From Macrothele yani (Eukaryota > Arthropoda > Arachnida > Araneae > Macrothelidae), in contig CM077024.1 of the NCBI GenBank assembly GCA_039090855.1, positions 66,301,594 to 66,365,593 of the forward strand: a stretch of DNA of 64,000 nucleotides. Direction: 5' to 3'. A program made the position numbers and the translations under genes. Below the pieces are notes generated by a model. The model was given only the letters and a program-made list of their open reading frames with translations, had not been told where the DNA came from and did not search any database. Positions 33,499-45,171 of this stretch are shown here, piece by piece. Within the stretch, counting starts at the first letter, position 1. Each line of letters opens with the position of its first letter.

Positions 33499-34284
33499 AA
33501 AACAAGCATGTGGACAACTGTTTTGTTATTACTTAGCCAATTATTTTTACTTAGTTCTATCTTCAAGTTGTGTTTCGAACAACAAGAATGAATGTCAGGG
33601 CTTCATCTACTCTAGGTCTTCAAATATTAATATCGCGAGAAAATGTGCTTGCGTGGTTACGAACCTGCTGAATTTATCGTTTTCTGCCAGAAGTTATGAA
33701 GGGTAAGAAAAGGAAATAATTGAGAATGACAGATCGACTCCTTTGTTTAAAACATTGAAAAACCAATCTAAACATGTATATAGTAAGACACTTTCACGAC
33801 TCTTGATATCCTGTTTATTCGTGGCTGAGTTAAAAACGAACAGCCATTTTACTGTTGAACGTGTCTTCTGTTTTCTCCAGAAACAAACGCTTGGAATGAA
33901 GATAGTGTGCCCTGACTTAGACAGCTTTAGAGTCTTGAAACGACGTTATGAAATATCTCTCGAACATGTTAATTCCGTAGGTGCTCTGATTCACTTTGAA
34001 TAAAAACCAAATCCAATTTTGTTTGGGCTCACTCGCTCTTTCCCATTTAATTTCGCTATCCACTTCCAAATTCTTTGACTGAGGAATGAGCACGGTAATT
34101 CCGGTGTCAAGAATATGGGTTGTGTTTTACGCTTCTCTAGAAACGAATAAAGTTTCTGAAAATAAATACACAGAGATTTGAGCTTATTCATACCACCCAC
34201 CAAAAAAAAAAAAAAAAAAAACTCTTGGGAGAGAAGTAACATAAAAAAATCCTGCAGACAAAAGAAACTCTGAGCTTTAATGAC

Positions 34285-34665
34285 TAAAAGAAACTTAACC
34301 CGAAAATGCATTTTGGTCACACGATAGGAAAAAACAGTAACACGATCGAAAAAAAGCTTAACGCGGTAATACATTTTGGTAACAAAATAAAAAAAAAACA
34401 TTAACAGGATAATACATTCTGGTAGCACGATCGAAAAAAACCTTAACACTATAAAAAAATCCTTAACACTATAAAACAAACCTTAACACGATGATACATT
34501 CCTGTAACAAGATAAAAAACCCTTAACACTATAATGCATTCTGGTAACATGATCGAAAAAAAACCTTAACACGAAAATACATTCTGGTTAGAAGATCGAA
34601 AAAAAAAAAAAAAAAAAACGTTAACACGATGTTACATTCTAGTAACACGGTCGAAAAGGTCATTT
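34285..34665. repeat. ~45-55-base A-rich tandem repeat
   Basis: About eight irregular units of CCTTAACACGATAATACATT plus CTGGTAACACGATCG and a variable A run of 6 to 20 bases. The minus-strand ORFs across it (34000-34760) reflect this periodicity. An A run at 34201-34220 precedes it. Confidence 0.85.
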
Positions 34666-34669
34666 CGCG

Positions 34670-36014
34670 ACAATGTGCAGAAGTAACAAAACAGGAGAAA
34701 AGATCTTCATTAGGCGTTATTTCACTTTCATCGCAGTTCTCTGAGCAAAGGAATAATGCCACTAAACAGTGAGGGACGAAACAGAAATATATAGTAAAAA
34801 AAGACCCGGGAAAAATTAAGAAAACTCTACTACTTGGAAGATGACTGCATTGAATTAAAAAGTTTGCAAAAAAGACATGGAAAATAACTGTTCAACGCAG
34901 GAAGGAGTTATGGGGAAGATTTTAATGATATAAGTATATTTTAATCTAGCAATAGACAGAAAATGGAATGCACATGTGCGTGGGAGCTCTTGCGCAATCC
35001 ACATGTATGTGTGTATGCATGCACAGTGATAGAGAAAATTTTTTTATGTACCAATGCAGCCATGCTGTCGACGCCTTAACATGAAAACATCTATTGATAG
35101 CCTTCAATGGAGTCAGCTTAATCAAAGAACTTGCTTTTTCTTGAAATGTTATTACCTACAGAATTTTTTTTTTTCGTAAATGCATATGGTATTCTATTTT
35201 TTTTAATGTCATCTACTTGCTAAGAGGCAAGGACGTCGCTAGACTTCTAAGTCAGGGTGGGCAAGTATTATTTTTACTAGGGCAAGTTTGATAGGAACTT
35301 TATTTGAGAAATACTGAAAGAAAGAATTTGTAATGCTTTTCATTACATGCTGCAAAGGTATTCATGCAAAGACCCCTTTCCCCTCCTGGATAAATGAATA
35401 CTCATCAATTTCGGAACTGTCTTGAAGTTTTTCCACTTTTTGGAATACAAAATAATCCATTGTTTGGGCCATTTTTTGCTAATGTTCCGTCCCTATTTTT
35501 AATAAAATTAGTAAAACCTTAAGAGTTACATACCCGTATAATGAACATGACACACTGCCACCAGCACCAGTAACACGCCTTGATTAAAAGAAAATTTTAT
35601 GCCCGGGAGAAAGGTCTTAAAGCAAATGTTTTCGTGGATTAATGTTGAAGGGAAATAAACGTCCCTGCTAAGAGTATATCAGTCAACTTATTGATATTTT
35701 CAAACTGCGTGGTTTTCTCTTCATTCGACAAAACTTCAGAAGAGAGAAGTTATGTCTAACATACTAAGGTTAATTTTGTTTGTTTAATTTGTAACTTCTT
35801 TAAGCTTCTGTTTAGTATTTTGACTTTGGTTTGCATATTTCAATAAGTACTTTCTCGTACTCCATCTCAATTTGACCACTTGATAGGATCGCTTCAGACG
35901 ACAGATTTACCCTTAGTTTTTTATCAATATTCCGTTCTGTCTACTTATTTGCTTATTTTGCGATATCGGCTGACTAATGAGAAGTGATTCAATGCGAACG
36001 TCATCGATATCTTG
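34670..36014. other. no recognisable gene
   Basis: AT-rich, no family motif on either strand. T runs near 35040 and 35166. Confidence 0.5.
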
Positions 36015-36044
36015 TACACAGTCCAGTCAAAAAATTATGACCAC

Positions 36045-37060
36045 CTGTTAGCATGAGGTAAGTTATGACCTTCTCGTGCCGCCAATACCGCCGGTAAACA
36101 GCATTGATTCAATGAGGCCTCTGAATGTTTCTGTACGGATGTTGTACCACGCAGACATCAAAGCTTCCCACAGATCATCAAGAGTCATCGGTGGTGGATC
36201 CATACGTCGAATCTGTTGGTGAAGATAATTTTACAGATGTTTAATGGGATTGGCGTATGGCGAGTACTGTATCCAAGAGAGTAAGCTAAAGTCACTGGAA
36301 TGCTCCTCAAATGGTTCTCGCACACGCATAGCAACCTGGCAAGGGTCATTATCTTGCTGGAAGGAACCCATGTCATAGGGTAGATAGTCATCATGAATGG
36401 GAGCATCTGATCTGCCACAGTTCATAGGTAGCCTGAAGCGTTCATCGTGCGATCGAGGGGGATTATTGCTCCCATTGATTCTCAGGAAAACGTGCCCTAC
36501 ACGAGTACACTGCCACCTCCAGCTTGTTTCTTCTCGAGCATCGAGAAGAAGTACTGTGAAGCACTGTTAGCAGTGTCACTGGAATGCTCCTCAAACGGTT
36601 CTCGCAATAAATCAAAAAAAAAAAAAAAAAAAAAAAAAAAAGACGTGATTCGTCTGAAAAGGCGATTTTCTTCCACTGTTCAATGGTCCAATGCCTCTTC
36701 TCAGATGCAAATTCATGCAGTAATCATCGATGTCTGGCCGTGAGCATTGGAACCTTGAGTGAACGGCAGCTCTGGAAACCCATAGAGAGCAGAGTTCGTT
36801 GGACTGTGGTCTGCGATACGCTCCTCGATGCGCCTGCATGTAATATTCTAACCAGTTGTTCCACTGTGGTACCAGTCGTGATTAACACATCGTACTAGTC
36901 GGGGTAGCCATCGCTACCCACGGTCGTCAACGCTCCGTGGGCGTCCACTATTACCCCGTTGACTACAGGCCTTTCCAGTTAACTTCCATTCCTGGAATAT
37001 TTTAAGAACGGCACTACGTGAATAGCCAAAAATATCGGCTAAACGGCCGATATTTTAAAA
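36045..37060 (-). pseudogene. Tc1-like (DD36-spaced) transposase pseudogene
   Basis: The minus-strand reading starts near 37060 with an HTH (IFGYSRSAVLKIFQEWKLTG) and a GRPR linker (NSGRPRSVDDRG). A stop and frameshift follow, then TVEQLVRILHAGASRSVSQT, TVQRTLLSMGFQSCRSLKVP and WTIEQWKKIAFSDESR, with the first Asp near 36655. A long A/T run at 36613-36641 and a ~30-base duplication (TCACTGGAATGCTCCTCAAA at 36290 and 36577) disturb the middle. The second Asp is in FQQDNDPC near 36350. The Glu position is Lys (NPIKHL), 36 residues further on. Defective. Confidence 0.8.
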
Positions 37061-37206
37061 CCGCCGATATTTGGTACCGATATGTAATAGTACCACTCTT
37101 CAGTCGGCAGCCAACAATCACGTTATTTTTCAAACTCTGTTAGGTCACGCTTATTGTGACGTACCTGCCAGCAGGACGCACACGGCAGATAGAAGTCAGG
37201 ACAAAC

Positions 37207-37278
37207 GTCTGCGTAGCTCAGTTGGTAGAGCGACTTGTTCCGGAATAAGCGGACTCGGGTTCGATTCCCGGCGTAGAC
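37207..37278 (+). tRNA. tRNA-like module, best-paired copy
   Basis: The acceptor strands GTCTGCG and CGTAGAC pair over seven positions with one G-T. D arm GCTC/GAGC, T arm TCGGGTTCGATTCCCGG. The sequence continues CA after GAC, so a CCA-like end is genomically visible. The anticodon arm CTTGTTCCGGAATAAG has a six-base loop. Not a standard tRNA. Confidence 0.5.
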
Positions 37279-37628
37279 CAAAAATGACGGAGAAATTCAC
37301 TTCGTTATAATGGCGCCCGAACTTTCCGGATGACCCGGCCGTTCAAAATCTCGCAATGGTGTGATGTCATTTCCAGACCGCGAGATAGGAAAAATAAGAG
37401 AATCCTTTCTCCAGCGCTTCGAAAAATAAAAATGTATGACGTTGCATTCCACACACCAGATTGATTGGGAGTTCTCAAGTGCACGTTTTACAGTGGATGG
37501 CTGCCTGCGACGATTCATGGTCACGGCTGACCCGTGGGTCATGCCCCCGGCCCTCTTTCGGGGGGGGGGGAGGAGATGTGACGTACCTGCCAGCAGGACG
37601 CACACGGCAGATAGAAGTCAGGACAAAC

Positions 37629-37700
37629 GTACGCGTAGCTCAATTGGTAGAGTGACTTATTCCGGAATGAGGGGATCCGGGTTCGAGCCCCGGCGTGGAC
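37629..37700 (+). tRNA. tRNA-like module (second in array)
   Basis: GTACGCGTAGCTCAATTGGT start, B box GGGTTCGAGCCCC, anticodon arm CTTATTCCGGAATGAG. Same conserved flanks as the first. Confidence 0.45.
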
Positions 37701-37736
37701 AGAAATGACGGAGGAATTTACTTCGTTATATTATTT

Positions 37737-39650
37737 AGCACGTCTTTTGTAAAAAAAGATCGTGCTTATGTTACTGGTTTGTCCGTCCGTCCGTCTGTAC
37801 CCACGCTATCTCTGCAACTATTACTCCGATTTGAAAAATTCTTTTTGCATTGGGAAGCTTGAAATATGCGAATGATGATCCTTTATTTCGTTTTTTTTAC
37901 GATGTACATTTTTGCCGCTAGAGGGCGTAAATGCACATGATGTCGAATTCAAAACTACGTTTTATTACACATATTTGCTTCTAAACATCCGATTGAAAAA
38001 ATTGTTTTATCTTTCGACTCCATTTATGTCGAAGAGTATTTTAGATATAGTTACTTTTTCAAATTACGCACAGACTTTCCGCCATGGGGCGTAAAAATAA
38101 ATTACATTTTCCCCAATAACTCTTCTTTTAAAACTCCGATTTCAAAATTTTTTCTTCAGCGGATACACCTCCTGATGGAAAATCTTTTGCATATAATTTC
38201 AAATTTTTGGTAAGGAATACTTTGGCCACCAGGGGGCATAAGTGTTAATTTTTGCTCCTGATGTATTTGCCATAAAATTTGAGCTTCCAAAATATAGATT
38301 GAAAAAATTCTTTCGTGGACTGATGCCACTCACATCGATAAACCTTTCCCGAATATTTTCTTCTTAAAATATTCCACAGTTTCTCCGCCAGGGAGCGTAG
38401 ATATATATCTTATTTTTGTCAATATCTCTACTTCTAGGAGTCCGATTTGAAAAATTCCATCTTTGTTGGATAGTGTTTTCCGTGTTACATGTTTTTCATA
38501 TAATTTCAAAATTTTCAAGTAATTTATAGACTTTCCGATAGGGGGCGTAGAGGTAAATTGCGTTTCCCCCTATATCTCTGCTTCTAAATCTCCGATTTTA
38601 AAAATTGTTTCTGCACCGGATACAGCTCCTGATGGGCAATCGTTTGCACATATTTTCTAATTTTTGTATAAAAATAGTTTGGCCACCAGAGGGCCTAAAT
38701 CTCAATTTCCGCTTCTGATGTATTTGCAGCAAAATAGGAGCTTCCAAATTCTCGATTGAAAAAAACGTCGTTTGTAGACCGATGGTACTCATGTCGACAA
38801 ACCTTTTAGGAACATTTTCTTCTTGAAATAATGCATGGTTTCTACTCCAGGGGGGGCGTAGATGTATATCTTATTTTTGTCAATAGCTCTACTTCTAGTA
38901 AACCGATTTGAAAAATATCCTTCTTTGTTGGATAGTGTTTCCGATGCGAGATGTTTTTCCTATAAATTCAAAATTTTCAAGTAAATCATAGACTTTCCGC
39001 TAGCTGGCACAAAGGTAAATTGCCTTTTCTGCGTTATTTCTGCTTCTAAAACTACGATTTGAAAAATTCTTCCTGTATCGCATACAAGACCTGATGGGAA
39101 ATATTTTTCATATAATTTCTAATGTTTGGTAAAGAATGGTTTGGCCACCAGGGGGCATAAGTGTGAATTGCTTCTGATGTATTTGCAGCAAAATCTGGGT
39201 TCCTGAAAACTCGACTAAATTTGTTTTTTCTTGGACCGATAGTGCTCATATGGAAAAACCTTTTGAGAATACTTTCTTCCTAAAATAATGCATGGTTTTC
39301 CCATCAGGGGACGTAAAATTACATCTTGTTTTTGTCGATATCTCTGTTTCTAAGAGTCCGATTTGAAAAATTCTTTTGGTGTTGGAGAGCGTTTCCGATG
39401 CGAAATGTTTTTCATATAAAATCATGTTTTTCTTAACGCACAAGTCTGCAACCAGAGGGCGTAAGCTCACGATTCCATTTACAGCAATATTTGAGGGATT
39501 GAAAACCCGATTGAAAAACTCATTTTTTCCGTCAGACACTCTTGTTTTCCATACCGGTTCCATTGACTTTGAATAGCTTTGATAAATTTAATTTGCGTCA
39601 GAACGGATTCAAAAGACGTGCTTATTACACCCGAAAATTCGGTGTCATCT
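37737..39650. repeat. T1 tandem-repeat element with inverted ends
   Basis: Starts AGCACGTCTTTTG (37737-37749), with the exact inverse CAAAAGACGTGCT at 39610-39622, and ends with the near-palindrome CACCCGAAAATTCGGTG. After a GTCCGTCCGTCCGTCTGT leader (37772-37790) come about twelve units of ~155 bases (TATCTCTGCTTCTAAAACTC, CGATTTGAAAAATTC, TTTCCGCTAGGGGGCGTA). Three unit types form a ~460-base higher-order repeat (AGACTTTCCG at about 38070, 38530 and 38990). No protein is encoded. The short ORFs are periodic shadows. Confidence 0.75.
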
Positions 39651-39812
39651 TTCTTGCTTCCATTTTCACGCGAAACTACATACCGTCCATGACTTCGTGC
39701 CCTTTTAAATGATTTACATGATTTGCATATGTTGCTACGCACGCCATCTGGCTGCTGGTTACGGGTCCTTCTCACATCAGGGATGGCCATAATTTCTTGA
39801 CTGGACTGTGTA

Positions 39813-40201
39813 TGTTATCATCTAATCATAGTGGAAGGCTAGATGATATCGCTTTTTTTTTTTCTTTTCTTTTGTTCAATTGTGTTTTTTTTAAACAAAA
39901 TTTTCTTTATTTTGGTTAAGACTACGCAAATCTTTATTTCTCCTCATGCCCTCTCATTTTGGCGTTCTTCGGGAGAAACAAACAGAGATTTCATGAATTT
40001 AGAAGTTTACTGATTTTTTTCAGTTGTTGTTTTTTCCCTCAAATTTTCAAACTGAGAGCTTTTTTTTTGTTGCTGTTCATTTCAGTTCAGTTTATATTGA
40101 AACCAATACCATCTCGAATTTTCATTCGCAGTTAGACAAAAATCTAAACTGACGAATAATCGCTCGCGCACGCACGCACGCACACGCGATCACGTGCGCA
40201 T

Positions 40202-40242
<41 letters not shown>

Positions 40243-42090
40243 TAACTAAGTAACTAAATAAATCGAAATGAAAAATTAAAAAGCTTCGGAGGTAAATGAA
40301 TTTCCATTCTTCGAAAAGAATCGTTTGTGCAATGACATCAAAATGCAAAAAAATCTCGGTAGCAATCTCTGTTGGAAAATAATATGATTGGTGAATTAGG
40401 TCAGAAAACGAATCTAATTAGAGATTTAATTAACCGACGGGGAAGTGGACCATGACCACACATACGAATATTTAAAACAAAACTACTAAATTTAAAAGTG
40501 AAATTTTAATGCATGTTTAGGTATTTAAGGAACTTGCAGGTGTCTTAACATTTGATTGGCCTCAGAGCTCCTCTCCCACCCACATACACAGATGATCATC
40601 ATAGGAGCAAAATATGATTTTACAAACTAAAGGTAAGAGTGAAAGCTGATAAAAATTAACGTCTTCACATTATTTTTCACGCAAAACTTCGAAAAGACTT
40701 TCACTGATACTAGTTTAACATGCCAAGAAGTTTTCGAGCTACCAGAATTGTTCACATAAAATTATTGGTCTGCTCGCGCAGTTTGCTCTTGTTATACATC
40801 ACAGAGCAAGAAAATGATCGGATATCTATCTTTGACTCATATAAAGTTTCTGCCGAGGAAATTGGTTATCAGAATGCCATGCGACCACAGAGAGCATCTA
40901 ACTGTTGTCCAGACTCACTAATATCCTTGGTTACCTCATCAGAAAGAACGCATCGGAGTGGGAGGAGAGAGAGAGAGAGAGTGAGAGAGAAGACCAAAGT
41001 AGTGCCTATTTACAATGGACCTCTCCTGCTGCATCACTCGGACCATCACCCTCCCTTAGCACGCATGTATACATACATACATAGACACTTTGTCCATCGG
41101 CATTCACATTAAGCTTTAGACCACTAGCAGCACGTGCAAACGTTCACACGAAGAAGGTAGATCGTGGCATCTTTCTTTCTTTTCTTCTTTTTTTTTCCTT
41201 CCTGCTTTCCCCCCTTCTTTTTTATACACCAATTCTTGCCTCCTATCACAACGCAGCAAATGGAGGAACAAAAAAGGAAAAAAATGAGGTGCTGAACGTC
41301 CGAAAAAGGTGAAAAAAATAGAAGTTGCAATTTCGATCAGACGTCTTTTATTCTTCTTCCTACCGAAGACTGGGAACAAATTTTCCGGACGAAAAGAGCG
41401 ATTCGCCTTCCCCTTACTCATATATTTCTTCATTTATGGTGTTTTTGTTTCTTCTTTCCTCCTTTTGAGAAGTTTGCAGGCTCATGTACCAGGTCATTAG
41501 GTTATATGGCTTTAATGCCTGCCAGTTTTCACTGTCACGTGACGAGCCGGGTGCATAGATGCATGTAAAAATGTTCGGCTTTGCTACTGTTGTTTACAGA
41601 TTTGAATTTCATTTGTCCTTTAACGGCTGTTTTTAAGAGAACCACGAAATGCTTTGAAAAGTAGAAAAAAAAAAATACGTTATTGCAAGAGAAATAAATG
41701 TCCTTGATAATAATAAAAAGAAGAGGAGTAATGTTGATGAAGGGAATAAAAACAATTCCGACTAGCTGATGATTCGATGCCGAATGAGTGTTGGATTGCA
41801 AATAATGAATTCGAAAAGAACACGAAATATATATAGTGGCATGTCCATTGAAATTGAAAGATTTTAAAAGAAAGAAGTTACCCCTATTCCTTTTGTGATT
41901 GAAGACCTCGGAACGATTCGAACATGACGAAATATTTAGGGCCTAGGTGAAATACTGCTTCAATTCCAGGAAGGAAAGGGGGACAGTTGTACTTGCAAAA
42001 CGACGGATATTATAAGAAGGTAGTTTCTTAAATTTAGGTAGGACCCAAATGAGTCTTACAATCACTAGTCACAGTTCTTGCTTATTGTAT
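39813..42090. other. no recognisable gene; microsatellites
   Basis: Contains a CA/CG-rich run with (CA)n at about 40204-40240, and a GA run near 40963-40993. The longest ORF (40720-41112) spans the GA run and shows no family motif. Pyrimidine-rich near 41160-41225. Confidence 0.5.
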
Positions 42091-42091
42091 A

Positions 42092-42295
42092 ATCATCATC
42101 ATCACCATCAACCATTATCAATCCACTGCTGGATGACGGCCTCCTCAAATTTCTTCCACAACTATCTATCTTGAGTCAGTCTCCTCCATGTCACTCCAGC
42201 ATGCTCACAAACTTCATCCACCCATCTACCACGTGGCCTTCTTCTGGGTCTTTTCCTGTCCCTTGGTATCCAGTGTGAAATTTCGGTTGTTCACC
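42092..42295 (-). mobile_element. RTE-type LINE 3' end fragment
   Basis: Minus-strand copy of the LINE tail at 51780-51990. It begins with the ATCATCATC microsatellite typical of this 3' end, then CAATCCACTGCTGGATGACG and CCACCCATCTACCACGTGGC. It encodes RKRPRRRP-GRWVDE-like sequence on the minus strand. Confidence 0.8.
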
Positions 42296-42327
42296 GTATA
42301 ACGAAGTGAATTTCTCCGTCATTTTTA

Positions 42328-42398
42328 TCCGCGCCAGGATTCGAACCCGGGTCCACTCATTCCGGAATAAGTTGCTCTACCAATTAAGCTACGCGGAC
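42328..42398 (-). tRNA. tRNA-like module
   Basis: Anticodon arm CTTATTCCGGAATGAG. A and B boxes intact. Same repeat context as the other copies. Confidence 0.42.
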
Positions 42399-42651
42399 GT
42401 TTTATTCTGATTCCTATCTGCTTTTATGTCGTGTGCGTCCTTCTGGCAGGTACGTCACATCTCCTGGTACGTTACATCATCTTCCCCTTATTTTTTTTTA
42501 TTTTTTTTCGAAGTGCTGGAGAAAGGATTCTCTTATTTTTCCTATCTCGCGGTGTGGAAATAACATCACACCAATGCGAGATTTTGAACGGTCGGGTCAT
42601 CCGGATAGTTCGGGCGCCATTATAACGAAGTAAATTTCTCCGTCATTTTTA

Positions 42652-42722
42652 TCCGCGCCGGGGTTCGAAACCGGATCCACTCATTCCGGAATAAGTTGCT
42701 CTACCAATTAAGCTACGCGGAC
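42652..42722 (-). tRNA. tRNA-like module
   Basis: Anticodon arm as in the previous copy. The B-box region is altered (CCGGTTTCGAACCCC), so it is the more decayed of the pair. Confidence 0.42.
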
Positions 42723-43061
42723 GATTTTTTTTTATTCTGATTCCTATCTGCCTTTATGTCATGTGCGTCCTGCTGGCAGGTACGTCACATCTCCCCCCCG
42801 AAAGAGGGCCGGGGGCATGGCCCACGGGTCAGCCGTGACCATGAATCGTTGCAGGCAGCCATCTACTGTAGAACGTGAACCTGAGAACTCCCAGTCAATC
42901 TAGTGTGTGGAATGCAACGTCACACACATTTATTTTTCGAAGCGCTGGAGAAGGAATTCTCCGATTTTTCCTGTCTCGCGGTGTGGAAATAACATCACAC
43001 CAATGCGAGATTTTGAACGGCCGGGTCATCCGGATAGTTCGGGCGCCATTATAACGAAGTA

Positions 43062-43874
43062 GCTTTATACTTCTTTCCGCTAAGCTAATTATATGAATGA
43101 TTCTCTTCCTACCAGTTAGCTAATGATATACTTGTACTAAGCTTCAAAACAGTGAACTCAAAATGGTTGTTACTAGTTAATTACGAACGTAAACAAAGTC
43201 TTAACGCTGGTTATTTATGGTAATGAATAAAGTTATAAACCTAACAGCCAGACAGAGGTCTGACAAAAACTATGAATTGAGAAAGACTAACTTACTGTAA
43301 CTTCTTTATTATAAGACTCTTGGTCAACTAAAGCACACACACAACTTGTTTTACACTAATGAAGAATCTCTCCTCATAACAACACAATCTCTCCTCGTAT
43401 TATAAACGCTCTCCGTAAACAACAACGCTCTCTCATAACAACAACAAAAGCTCTCTCTAAGTCTCGATGAACGCGCCTATATACTAGCTACCACCACGTC
43501 ATGATTTACAGTCATTGCCAGATCTCATTCATCGGGTGAAATAATATTTCGTTCAGTGGGAAGATAATTTACATAGTAAAATAAAATAACCAGAGATAGT
43601 AAAATCAAAAGGAAAGTGAATATAGAGTATACGTTACAACCGGTGGTGCGATGTTCTGGCAATATGTCCAGCCTATTGAAATTTCAGGGATTTTGTTTTG
43701 ATGTATACATATACATACACAGTCGAACCTCTTTAAACCGCAAAGTTTGTTTCATATCTTTTTCTGGCGGTTAGCGAGGATATCGGTAAAAAAGAAGGTG
43801 AATAGCAGTGGTAGAGATTCTGAAAAAGAACATTGGGTGGGGAGCCTATGCTTCCTAACTAACACTCATTTTTA
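43062..43874. other. no recognisable gene
   Basis: AT-rich, with clustered CTCTC and ACAACA words near 43360-43460. No family motif. Confidence 0.45.
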
Positions 43875-44024
43875 TAAATAGACAAAATCATCGCTCTTTC
43901 CACGTTTTTAATTAACACACAGCAACCGAAAAATTGTGTTTTGACACCGCAGGGAGCACAATGTTTTGGTTGCTGTGTGTTAATTAAAGAAAAACGTAAA
44001 AAGAGCGATGACTTTGTCTATTTA
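43875..44024. repeat. 150-bp foldback element
   Basis: Arms of about 65 bases: TAAATAGACAAA with TCATCGCTCTTT and TTAATTAACACACAGCAACC on the left, and the inverse GGTTGCTGTGTGTTAATTAA to TTTGTCTATTTA on the right. The loop is about 16 bases (TTTTGACACCGCAGGG). Few mismatches, so it is fairly young. A miniature inverted-repeat transposon is likely. Confidence 0.8.
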
Positions 44025-44244
44025 CATTGTCTCCACGTATTTGGAATATATTCACTCATTTTTGTATCTACTGAAAAAAGTAATTGTTGTTTCTCCTATA
44101 TTTAAAAGTCCTTTCGGACAGTAGTTTAAAATTTTTTTCCACTTTTAACAAAAAATCTGGAGAAACAAAGACAGATTTGCTGAACAACATTTTGAATAGA
44201 ACGCGCAACCCAGTCCGGAAAGGTACAGTCGCCAATGGTGAGGG

Positions 44245-44275
<31 letters not shown>

Positions 44276-44472
44276 TAATCTAGGTGATTGCGAGATTTCT
44301 CCGCTGTTCTACAAACTGTTGTTGTACAGTTGAAAAATGCTGGAGTCCCAATTTCAACATATAGCTGTAGTTGGACGATCTAAAACGTGAATGACTAGCC
44401 CTAAAAATCGATGATATATTAAAAACTTTAGTCCACCAGATTCATACTTAAAAACAACACATTTACACTTAA

Positions 44473-44908
44473 GGTGGACGTCAAGTAATTTTGCTTCCTA
44501 TACTTCCAATGGAAAAACTTTTGTACACATTTCCTTCACAATTAGTGTGTTCCCAAGGATGAAATTTGAACATCGATTAAAATAGCTTCATATTATAACT
44601 TGGAATACTTAATATTTTCTAAAACATACCATAATTATATTAAAAATCAATAACTTTTCCTTTGGTGGTGTTGAAACCAGAAAAAAGATGGCGCGACCTG
44701 TACTTTGATGACGTCAGTAGACAAACATATGTTGGATTGCATAATTATGGTTATGTTTTGGAAAATATTAAGTATTCCAAGTTATAAAATGAAGCTATTT
44801 TAATCGATGTTCAAATTTTCATTCTTGGGAACGCATTAATTGTGAAGAAAATGTGTACAAAAGTTTTTCCATTAGAAGTATAAGAAGCAAAATTACTTGA
44901 CGTCCACC
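44473..44908. mobile_element. TTAA-flanked MITE (copy 1)
   Basis: Ends GGTGGACGTCAAGTAATTTT and its inverse, with arms of about 190 bases around a unique centre holding AAAAAAGATGGCGCGACCTG and TTTGATGACGTCAGT. TTAA is present at 44469-44472 and 44909-44912. A second copy is at 58116-58579. TTAA duplication is the piggyBac-superfamily habit, but no transposase is present to prove the link. Confidence 0.85.
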
Positions 44909-45171
44909 TTAAAATTGAAAAAAGTACATAAGACATTTCGGCACCTTCTATAGGGCTATCGTAATACGAATAAAACACCCAAGTTACATGGAACAAAGCT
45001 ACTTATGTATATCAATCAAGATTAAAGTTTAATTGTGACGCCTATAATGCGTGTTAAACATATGCACAGATCTACGTGAAATGTTGCTTAGCAACCGAGA
45101 ACCTGAAAAAAAACAAAATACAGAATTAAAGAAATAACAATTATAATGTAGTCTGTATAGTCCAAGAGCAT

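Larger units (their letters stand above)
37153..37732 (+). repeat. tRNA-like repeat family (SINE-B), unit-spacer-unit, long spacer
   Basis: tRNA-like modules at 37207-37278 and 37629-37700. Each is preceded by TGACGTACCTGCCAGCAGGA and CACACGGCAGATAGAAGTCA, and followed by AAATGACGGAG, AATT and ACTTCGTTATA. The ~330-base spacer includes GGCGCCCGAACTTTCCGGAT, AAAATCTCGCAATGG, GAGTTCTCAAGTGCACG and a G run at 37561-37571. Inserted in the 5' region of a Tc1-like element. Confidence 0.72.
36017..39810 (-). mobile_element. Tc1-like transposon enlarged by internal insertions
   Basis: The left end after TA 36015-36016 is CACAGTCCAGTCAAAAAATT. The right end, read inward from TA 39811-39812, is CACAGTCCAGTCAAGAAATT, and both continue ATGRCCA. 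The minus-strand transposase occupies 36045-37060. Between it and the right end lie a tRNA-like repeat array (37153-37732) and a T1 tandem-repeat element (37737-39650), which expand it from about 1.3 to 3.8 kb. Confidence 0.82.
42297..43061 (-). repeat. tRNA-like repeat family (SINE-B), unit-spacer-unit-spacer
   Basis: tRNA-like modules at 42328-42398 and 42652-42722 with the family flanks. A short spacer lies between, and a longer one follows to 43061 (CCGAAAGAGGGCCGGGGGCA, CGTGACCATGAATCGTTGCA), corresponding to the long spacer at 37.3-37.6 kb. TATAACGAAGT occurs at 42298, 42620 and 43050, marking unit boundaries. Confidence 0.72.

Noticed and set aside
33991..34762. minus-strand Phe-rich ORFs
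   Set aside because: Shadows of the A-rich tandem repeat at 34285-34665.
37737..39650. T1 as a Helitron
   Set aside because: A terminal hairpin is present, but no CTRR end after it and no convincing TC start were found, so I left the type open.
40720..41112. 130-codon ORF as a host gene
   Set aside because: Crosses a GA microsatellite, with no recognisable motif.
27625..42722. tRNA-like modules as functional tRNA genes
   Set aside because: Abnormal anticodon loops, identical non-tRNA flanks in every copy and a repeat arrangement argue for repeat components.
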